A stretch of DNA of 64,000 nucleotides from the NCBI GenBank assembly GCA_019614645.1, contig JABWDB010000004.1, forward strand, positions 3,162,001 to 3,226,000, written 5' to 3'. Below the pieces are notes generated by a model. That model searched no databases. It saw only the letters and a program-made list of their open reading frames with translations, and was not told where the DNA came from. Both the position numbers and the translations under genes were made by a program. Positions 55,890 through 64,000 of this stretch are shown here, in pieces. Source of the stretch: Stratiolaelaps scimitus. Its lineage: Eukaryota; Arthropoda; Arachnida; Mesostigmata; Laelapidae. Each line of letters opens with the position of its first letter. Positions within the stretch are counted from its first letter, which is position 1.

Positions 55890-58020
55890 CGCCGTTGACT
55901 ACAATGACAGACAGGTCACTAGGTCATTTGCGGGGCAATAATTTAGCTGGCACGCTCCCCGGTTGAGTGCTTCGTGGTGCCTTCGGTAGCGATGTCGGCA
56001 TATTCGGCTGCATTGGCTGATGGCTGCTCACCCCCATAAAGGACGAGCATCCCGGAGGCACTCTTCTTTCGGTGCGTTACGCCAGAAATAGCTGATCTCA
56101 ATTCCCTCCCAGAGCCCGTCTACCCCTTTGCGAACCAGCTGCGGGTTAGGTATCATTAAAACACAACCGTAATCAGGCATTCCCAACGAAAGACGGGGTC
56201 GCTCCCTCGTCCTTGACGAGACAGCGACCAACCCATTAGCCGCTGCAATCAGCTGGTGAATATATTTATCTTATTGCTATTGCATTCATTCGGCAGATGC
56301 GGCGTCGTTCCTCTCAGCAAATCCGCCCACAATTGGTTGATAATTAGGTATGTTGAATCGACTAAGATCGATATATACATATGCGCTTGTATATATCTAT
56401 ATATAATGGCTGTAATGGAACACCAATTACCCCGATTCTGGCATTCTAGTCTTTTGGGATTTCTGACCGATTTGCCGTAATCGGCTATTTGCTCCAGTCT
56501 GCTTGGTTTACTTTGGTTAAATGGAAATGGCAAACCAACTGGGAGGTCAAGGAGCTTAGTCGCGATACGCAATGGATTTCTGCTCACAGTCTCCACAGGA
56601 TGTGGAGGCAATGGAACTGGCTCCGGCTGACCGCCTTCTAGCACGAGTTGGTCCCTCACTTTATATCAATTGAGAGAGATCAGATTCGCGGCCGGATCAT
56701 TCTGCGTGCCCTGACCGTTCTCATTGTAGGTGGAACCTTGGCAGCGCGTACAAACAGCCACAACCATATGCGAAATCTAGACGATAGCTTCGCTCATTTA
56801 GCAATATGTTGTCCCCTGAGGCTAGAACTCGTCCCTTACATATTGTTATATTGTACTATATCTTCAAGTAGAAGTCCTGTTAACTCTTTTTGCGAATATG
56901 ATAAAGTTGTGCTGTTCTATTGTTTAAACGGATCCATCTTGTCAAGTAATGCTGAAAGCAGTGGCACCGTGAAGGTTAAATGCTGGCTATGAGTTAGCCC
57001 GTAATGTTTACTTCCTTACCCCAGGACCACTAAGCTTTTCAGGCCTAAAATACATTGTTTAAAAAGTTCATAGCCAATTCATACTGGTGTGACAAACATA
57101 GTTGTCGTGGATTTTCTTTCCAAATTGGGCGCCACTAACAAGACGCCAAGATAAAATTCGGAATGTCAATAGACCGGCGGATGGCGCCATCGAACGAAAT
57201 ACGTTGCCCGTGCAGTATAAAAACCAGCGACGTTCATGTCGTAACCCTTCTTTTCTCCTCTTGACCTCTCGTGATATCAGCGGGTCGGCTGCTTTCCCGT
57301 GACTCGTGCCCTTTCAACACGGCCATGCGGGGATTGTCACGGTAGCCAGTTCCCTTACACGGCCTCCACATAGTCTCGGTCTATTTGAATTCCAGTCTAC
57401 GTAACATCGTGCAGTCATCTAGTTAAGACTGATACAGATAGGGAAGTGTTCGTAACAACTGGCATATGTATATGTATTGTCTGCGGAAGAATATCCAACA
57501 TTAGATCACCTATATGTAGAATACCTCTGAACGAGACCGCGATTTTCCTAATTTTCATTACACCATTTCTGTACAACAGCAAGTTAACTGAAATCATAAG
57601 TTTTATCGAAACGCCTACAATTGGGTGCAGGTTACTGTTATTTTCCGGTTACTCGCGACAAGCGTTCATACCTCTGCACTGGAAAAACGCCTCAAGAGAC
57701 GGTCCTCGAGAGGGCGTCACCTGCGCATGCATATCTGTCTGCTATGCCATTTAGCAAAGGCTATTCTGCAATGCCGATTGTACGCACAAGTGGCATTCCC
57801 TAGTTATCGTGGTAGCTAATTTAAGTTTCGGTCAAAACAACGGCACTTTTAACGGCACGACAGAAGGGCGCCGAACTGCGCTGTCGGCAAGCCCAATGGG
57901 CTTCGTTCCTCTCCCTGTCGATCTATTTACTGCTAGCTGTGTCGTCAACACACCCATTTACGCGCACACCGGCTCTTTATGGATACGCACCGAGTACGCA
58001 TGTTCCCTGCTTGTGTTCTC
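55890..58020. other. Mostly unannotated DNA
   Basis: Overlapping frames at 56249-56659 (minus) and 57446-57819 (plus) carry no known motif. A retroposon tail lies at 56967. Confidence 0.4.
56967..57003 (+). repeat. Short retroposon tail (hairpin-tail family), copy 4
   Basis: CCGTGAAGGTTAAATGCTGG continues CTATGAGTTAGCCCGTAA. The stem is GGCTA-TGAGT-TAGCC: relative to GGCTG/CAGCC the closing pair has changed from G-C to A-T on both sides. No TSD is obvious. Confidence 0.7.
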
Positions 58021-58029
58021 TGTGCGCGG

Positions 58030-58930
58030 AGCTAGGACCGTCCGTTAGGTCCGTTTGCCCGTACGCCGGCCGGCTGTTTGAGCCTGTGGCCTGTGGGTCG
58101 GTAAACAGCCAGAATCTGCGCAAAGGAGTCTTCGGCAAGGCTGTGTGGCAGAGGGGGTAGGACAGGGGCCTAATGAGTAGATAGATGAGTTACTTTCTCT
58201 CTCTGTTCCTCTCCGTCTCGCTGCGCGCTCCGACCATTCTATCGCCGAGGGCAAATGAAGTCACCACGACCAGTCAGTATCCTACTTTAGCCACTGCAGA
58301 GGCAGCAGGCCATTGGGCCACTTAGTGGTACGGCCATGTGGGTACGATACTCAGCACGCCCATCGCCCGCTTGCCTTCCTGACACCGGCTCGCTCGGCCG
58401 TGTTCAACTCGAGCTGACAGCTCGCTCGCGAGCCGCTTGATCCTTGGCGGTCGGCTCGTCGTCCTCGACGGCGGCGGTGGCGACTTCTCGTCGTTGAGTG
58501 ACTCTCGTTCATTTAGGGACCCCACGGCCCGCCGCTGTTTCGGGGGGCGCGCACGATCCTCACCGCCGTGATGGCAGCAGTCTCACCCCTTCTCGACGAG
58601 GGGCGCTTCTCTTCGTCAACCTCGAAGCGTTGTCCTATCCGCGCAATCAGGAAGGAGTCCACGACGAGAGGAAAGCGGCGAGAGTGGCACTTCCTCCTTC
58701 GAGTGTGTTGCAAGTCGGTCCGTCGGCGACGCAGTGCTCGGGTCGTGGCTCAGGCTTCCTTTGCCATCTGCCACAGGGCCAGAAGACAGCGGTGCCCGAT
58801 CGCCGGCCAACTCCAAGCCGACGTCGCCGGCGCGCTTTACAGGGCCCTTCTGAGAGGGGATCGCTGTAGAGCGATTGGAAACGCGTGGTTAACGCGAGAC
58901 GGAGTTCGCGGTTAACGCACTTCCCACGTC
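58030..58930. other. CpG-rich island
   Basis: The longest GC- and CpG-dense block in the window. Long frames occur on both strands (58498-58869 and 58568-58915 plus; 58647-58991 minus), all Arg/Ser/Pro-rich as expected from composition. It may be a promoter and 5' exon; strand is undecided. Confidence 0.4.
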
Positions 58931-58939
58931 TCGCATTTC

Positions 58940-59760
58940 TCTTCTTCTTCTGCTGCTGCTGAGAACGAACCACTAATGACAGTTTGAGCAATGAACGTTT
59001 GAGTAGCGGGCACTGAGTGAGTGGGTAAGCCTGGATAAACTAAGGGCGGGGCTGGGGCGAAGACGAACTCGTTGTTATGTGTGATGCTCTGTAGTGGCCT
59101 GCAATAGGGTACGACGTACGTTTTGCAGTTGGAAAAACATTGGCTTTCAGCTGAAAGACAAAACTCAGCCGGTGTCTTTTAACTATTATAAACTCGTGTC
59201 GCTCCCTCCTGGGGGCCTGAACTTCCTTTCCGCCTCCCGGGTATTTTGGTCACGAAAACAAACGCAGAATGACGGAAATGCCTTTGCAAGAGTCGGCGTG
59301 GGGTGTAAGAAATCGAACTGCTCACATTGTCAACTGCATTGCTTCAGACAAGAGCGCCTCAGTATGTACTCTTCACCGATCTACATGCATTGACTAACTA
59401 AATCAATAGACATGTACAAGACCGCTTCAATTCTTATGTCCTTGTGGTATTGGAATTTTTTGTCAATTTCTGATGCAAACAATCCCCAGAGTTTCTACAC
59501 AGAGACCTGATCAAACCGTTTGGATACTATACGCAGATTCAAACGCCTGCATCCACCACAAATTATTTGTGGCGCTCAGAATATCATGAAAGAACTCACC
59601 CGCTATCTGCGTGGTTTGCAAGGAATTAAGTATGTGACCCAAAGACGTGTCATTGGTCAAAGGTTGTAGCTCTAGAGCTGTGTCCCCTGTGTGGGATCAC
59701 GCTGGTATTTGGCTAGTGCAGCAAATTCCAATACATGTTTAGCCAAAACCAGGAGCATCG

Positions 59761-59792
<32 letters not shown>

Positions 59793-60300
59793 TATCTACA
59801 GCCTTCTTAAGTAACATTGCGAGTATTTTCATATCCATCATACTGAATGCCTCCGTACGTGGGTTCAACGATGAGTGTAGCAATAAACACGTCGCTTGCT
59901 TGTTTACGGGGGAACTAGGCTCCGCCGTTAGTTGCTGCTCGTCACTATGGTTAGTCAACGAATAAACAACGCGTTCATTACGTGAGTGCCTTGTGCTGTC
60001 TCATCCTGTCTGTGTGCACGTTTCCCGCTGCTTACTGTCCCTACCAGATATTCCACCACTCCCATCTCCTTGGTCCATTCGCCCACCGCGATACCTGTGG
60101 CATTTTAGGGGAGGTATAGTACCCTCGTATGCCTTCTCACACAGCCATTAACTCCTCAGGGAAAAGCAAGTTCCACTTAGCAAGGCTAGCTGCCTACCGA
60201 TAAGCCACCGTGAATATTAGTAACACCTATATACACTCACATATCCAGAACATGAGTACAGCTAGGGACACATATGCAAGCAGCTCGACTTCCCGCCGAT
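58940..60300. other. Unannotated DNA
   Basis: No motif-bearing frame. Confidence 0.4.
59761..59788. repeat. (TA)n microsatellite
   Basis: About 14 TA dinucleotides. Confidence 0.95.
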
Positions 60301-60309
60301 TTCGCCTAG

Positions 60310-61285
60310 CCCAGCCAGTTTAGCAGAGCGGTTCGATCGCGGATGGCAGACTTTTTTCTAGCCGAATGAGCGGATTGGCCGGCGAATTTTTCTAACATCG
60401 TTTGCGCGCCTTTGATCATCACTGGGTTGCCTCTAGCTCTGCCCACGGCCCCGGCCACGAGTATTTGCCTGCTCGCTCGCTGGATTCCTTTCTGTCCCAG
60501 CTCTGGCCACTCGCTCCTGCATCCCCTTCCATGTCCCGTCATCTGGAACACTCAGTTCGACATCTTTTCTGTCTCTGACTTCCGCCCCCATCTCTTATAT
60601 CCGAATCTACCGTATTCGTCTTCGTTACTCTCACTTGCTGAGATAGACAACGCGGGGAGAAAGTCGAGAGGAAGCCGTGCGGTGCCGACATCGTCGTCAT
60701 CTCCTCGAGCTAATTTTCTAACTCTTGCCGAGTTTTTCCTACTTCACCGATTCGCAAACTTCCACAGCGTATCTTGACTTCGTCTCGCTGAGAGACGAGA
60801 ACCCGCTCCTTCGAACGGATTCACGAATCTCGCCTCTCGCAACTGTCGCCGCCGTTGCTGCTACTGCTATTGTACTTTCGACGGTAAGCCCGTTGGTATA
60901 TCAATGCGTACGCGTTCATTCGAGACGGCCAGCGGCGGCGTCTTGATCGCTCCTCCAACTCGTATTGCCTCCTGGGTTCAACCACGACAAACTCGCCTCT
61001 GCTGTCGTTCCGCGCCGCAGCCGCCGGTGCAGCTGCTCCGTTCTACTTGGTTCAATGATTATTCTTCCGATGTCGCCGTCGCCGACGATTTCCATCAGCT
61101 CGTCCTCAATCGAAGGACGGTTCTGATGCGGATTGCTACTGGCCGGCAACCGTGCTCACGACTGCTGTGGCGTGCAACAGTAAAACAAACCCGATTCAGC
61201 AGAGTGTTGCGACTGCCGACGTCAATGGGTGCCCAGGCTTTCGCAGCACTCACAGTGGATGATGCTACATCAATGCGCTCGATAT
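60310..61285. other. CpG-rich region, possible 5' exon
   Basis: A GC-richer block with frames on both strands. On plus, a pyrimidine-rich stretch with a GCC/GCT run ends at a good splice-donor match, ACG|GTAAGC, with the intron starting at 60884. On minus, a frame at 60916-61149 (SIEDELMEIVGDGDIGRII) has more coding-like composition. I cannot decide which, if either, is real. Confidence 0.3.
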
Positions 61286-62559
61286 AAGCTCTTGTTGTTT
61301 TAGCCTTTATCGTTAGCGTTCGCGACTATTTTCTACAAGTTCTCATCAGGTGGTGATATTTGCATCATGAATTGCGGGTGATCTCTATTATGTGGGCAAA
61401 CCAGCGTTTTCGGAAATCGAATATTTCTCCGATAGCGAACCTGATTACTTCAGTGTATACGATGATATCGTACCCGATCAGTAGAGTTACTTTCTATCTG
61501 GTCATCTCGCACATTTCAATAGCACAAAAAACACCACTCACCTGTCTTATAACACTACAACCTTGCAGGGTTAGAGTAGACCCCCCATAGTCCCTAGAAA
61601 TAATTCCTAATTACTGTATGTTTGAATAAATAACTACGTACCGGTGGCCAAAGTCACAAGGAGGCAGCATATCTATTGCGAGCTGCTGTGCTCCATTCCC
61701 AAGTTAGTTCGCACCCACTTTCTAGTATTGCAGCATTTGTTTTATTATTGATCCAGATCTCTATTGTAGAATCGTATTCAGTATTAGCACAATAAATTAT
61801 GGTTCTGCCATCGTGAAGCTTATCTTCGTCGAGTCCACCTGGTCTCCCAAGCATATTGTTGGCAATTCAATGTCCGCATGTCTATGTTCCTTGGGGGGAA
61901 GCAGTCGACACCTCAGGACAGGTCTCTGGAGGCTCTAAGTTTTACACGGGGGTACGACGGGCACCCCGTAAATCCGTTTGTTACTCGATTCTGCTTTTGA
62001 GACGTTTTGTAGGCAGCTTCACTTTGAGTATGATAGATGTTTCGTTGAAGTCGAGAATGAGAGCTCACCTCGTCGTTCTAATAAATTTGAATAATCTTGC
62101 GGTCTTCACGGCTTAGACGCAACACCAACAAGCTCTACAGATAGCATAACGGTTGGGTGCTCAGCAGTCCATAGCAGCCTAATATAATGGAGGTGCTCTT
62201 CGGAGGTGCAGGCACGCCCTGCGATTTTCCAGAAGCCGTTCTGCAAGCTCTGTTTCACGATGTTGAAAGGTGATACTTGACGACCTGGAAGTTTATTGGA
62301 GAATCATCTGGAAGAAAACACTCCCAAACCGTGCTGCCGGCTGTGGTTGACCTCGATTCTGGGCAACAGATAGAAACTTTCTATTGTACTGTATGCTATA
62401 TGCATAGTACTATACATGTGAAATATATGGATGGCCATTTCGTGTATAGCGTGGAGCCTTACCTTTTTTTGCTCTCTCCGTCGCCTGGGAGCGGCCGGTC
62501 AATGTTCTCATCACTGTGTCAACGTGACAAATGTCTTTGTTTCTCTTTGGTATCCCGTT

Positions 62560-63010
62560 GGCCACCCATGAGAACCCTGCTCGTTGACCATCCCAGCCAG
62601 AGACTCCCAGGCCATCCAATAGTTTTCCTGCCGTCAACGCTGGCCCTCTGGGCTCACCATCTACAGCGGTGGTTTGACCGGGGGAGGCATCACCTCTTCA
62701 TGAAATGTACGAGTCAACACACGCAACCCAGAGATAGATCGTTGAGAAGCGTTCCGTCGAGATACAGGCGTGCGCGAGGGTCTGCTGCTGTTGAGGGCGG
62801 TGGCCTTCGAACTATCGTGCCGACCACAGGCGACCCACAGCTCCCTCGTCTCCGCGTGGTGACAGCATTCGCAAGAAGAGCAGAGTACAGTACACGGATT
62901 CCCCCTATTTCGTCTGCGGTCTATACGGGGTGCTTTGCGCACGCGTATCAATCCAGACCCCCGCCCCCACGGTTGACCCCGGGCGGCGCCCTCGAAGTCT
63001 GCGGTTAGAG
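62560..63010. other. GC-rich block
   Basis: This block lies within a 243-codon plus frame (62277-63008) that opens with TTG and shows no recognisable domain. The frame length is explained by the GC-rich composition of its second half. Confidence 0.3.
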
Positions 63011-64000
63011 CTGCGGATGCCGAAGAATTGGAAGGAGATGTGGATGACTGGTCTCATGTAGCAGGTCGTCAAACCGTCGACGGTGCGCTAGGCACAAGGG
63101 AACAGGGTTCGGAAGGGCTCCTCAGGGGAGCTTGATTGAGCCTGTGCTTGCAAAATCAATCTTCGTCGGTACCGTATCGTCGTCAAAATAGCAACAGTCC
63201 TGAGGTTGTGCGATGCGCGGTGCCCAGATGGGTCCGAATCCACGTTCCGTCAACAGCAAGAGACGAAAAGGAAAAGAGGATATGGTGAAATCGACACTAG
63301 CCTTATGCTCCCATTAGTGCTATTAATCATAAAATGCAATTAAAATTTAAGCTCTAGGAATTTTTCAAGTATTCGCGCCACAGGTAGTTTGGCCTATTGG
63401 GGAAAGTTCTTGGAATTGTATATAAACACCATATTAGGTGAAATAAATATTCTATGTTTGCAGGTCACATGACCCGCCTCTTGGGAGGGGGATATACGGG
63501 AATGCAGGATGAACCTAACTCTCTGTGTGATCCTAAATGCCCAGTTAGTAAACAAGTTGTTCTTTTGTAAATCAATTGCTCAACTTCGAAATCCGCAAAA
63601 TCTCTATCGGGAAAATATTTGCTCGCAACAATACCTTTTGATATCTACGTGGCCACTGTGAACCAATAATGCGCAACGCTTACGCAGAACATTTCGAGAG
63701 GCAAATCAGGTATTCCAAATGCAAGAATCGTCTATCCGGCGTATTCTCCCCGGAGATAGATACTGTGGTATATTGGTACACATAGAGACGCCTACAAAAG
63801 TACATGTTTCAGAGAATGAGATTCGACTAGCCGTATTTGCCAAAAAAGAGTGGCAGCAGTTCTGGCTAAAATCGAAATATCATAGAGCTAACAGTAGTTT
63901 CTGTTAGCGCGCATCGATAACTCAGGTGGATCTTTCAAGCTCCATTTGCTTCAGCTGACTCATTCTATAATGTCACGCCTTATGAGACCATATAACACAG
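63010..64000. other. Unannotated DNA
   Basis: Nothing supportable beyond a 62-codon frame at 63719-63907. Confidence 0.4.

Noticed and set aside
58498..58991. Overlapping long frames on both strands in the CpG-rich block
   Set aside because: Stop codons are rare in GC-rich DNA; frames appear equally on both strands with Arg/Ser/Pro bias.
62277..63008. 243-codon plus frame, the longest outside the LINE
   Set aside because: It opens with TTG, its second half is an Arg/Pro-rich translation of GC-rich DNA, and no motif could be recognised.

Overview
The window looks like gene-poor nuclear DNA from an animal, most likely an arthropod. A mite or other chelicerate would fit, but the sequence does not prove it. 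The evidence is eukaryotic: tRNA-Phe genes with internal A and B boxes and T-run Pol III terminators, CR1/Jockey-type LINE, Ty3/Gypsy, Tc1 and possible hAT remnants, a tRNA-derived SINE with target-site duplications (TSDs), about a dozen (TA)n microsatellites, and isolated CpG-rich islands in AT-leaning DNA. No complete host protein gene with recognisable exons was found, and most open frames are short and look like chance.

Layout. 1-6.6 kb: unannotated DNA with one short retroposon tail, a (CT)n tract, a GC-richer patch and a small hairpin. 6.65-12.38 kb: the dominant feature, a tandem array of 35 tRNA-Phe(GAA) copies on a 167-bp unit. Fifteen copies are identical. Three copies lie in an inverted block at 10.10-10.57 kb, and three copies in and beside that block have lost the B box. 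12.4-24 kb: old transposon debris (Tc1 fragment, SGNH-like fragment, LINE reverse transcriptase fragment, hAT-like fragment), a 5'-truncated SINE and CpG-rich islands at 15.8 and 22.1-22.7 kb. 24-43 kb: a diverged full-length SINE, two very short retroposon tails with TSDs, a possible secreted-protein exon at 28.8-29.4 kb (minus), a BED-finger-like fragment, a Gypsy integrase remnant and adjacent hairpins at 41.7 kb. 43-48 kb: a 257-bp SINE with a perfect 15-bp TSD, a long fold-back hairpin, a LINE with an uninterrupted reverse transcriptase domain and further short tails. 48-64 kb: CpG-rich islands that may be promoters or first exons, a 30-bp tail insertion with TSD, and a 71-bp near-perfect hairpin at 55.7 kb.

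Two things stand out. First is the tRNA-Phe array, in which every unit carries its own upstream palindrome with a TATA-like core and its own terminator. Second is a dispersed 3'-tail module (GTTAAATGTTGGCTG followed by a short loop and CAGCCCG) found in at least eight places in both orientations. Several copies are only 30-70 bp long yet are flanked by TSDs of 13-19 bp. The stem of this module shows compensatory base changes and recurs, in modified form, at the end of the SINE. This suggests an RNA hairpin recognised by a LINE reverse transcriptase that often copies little more than the hairpin.
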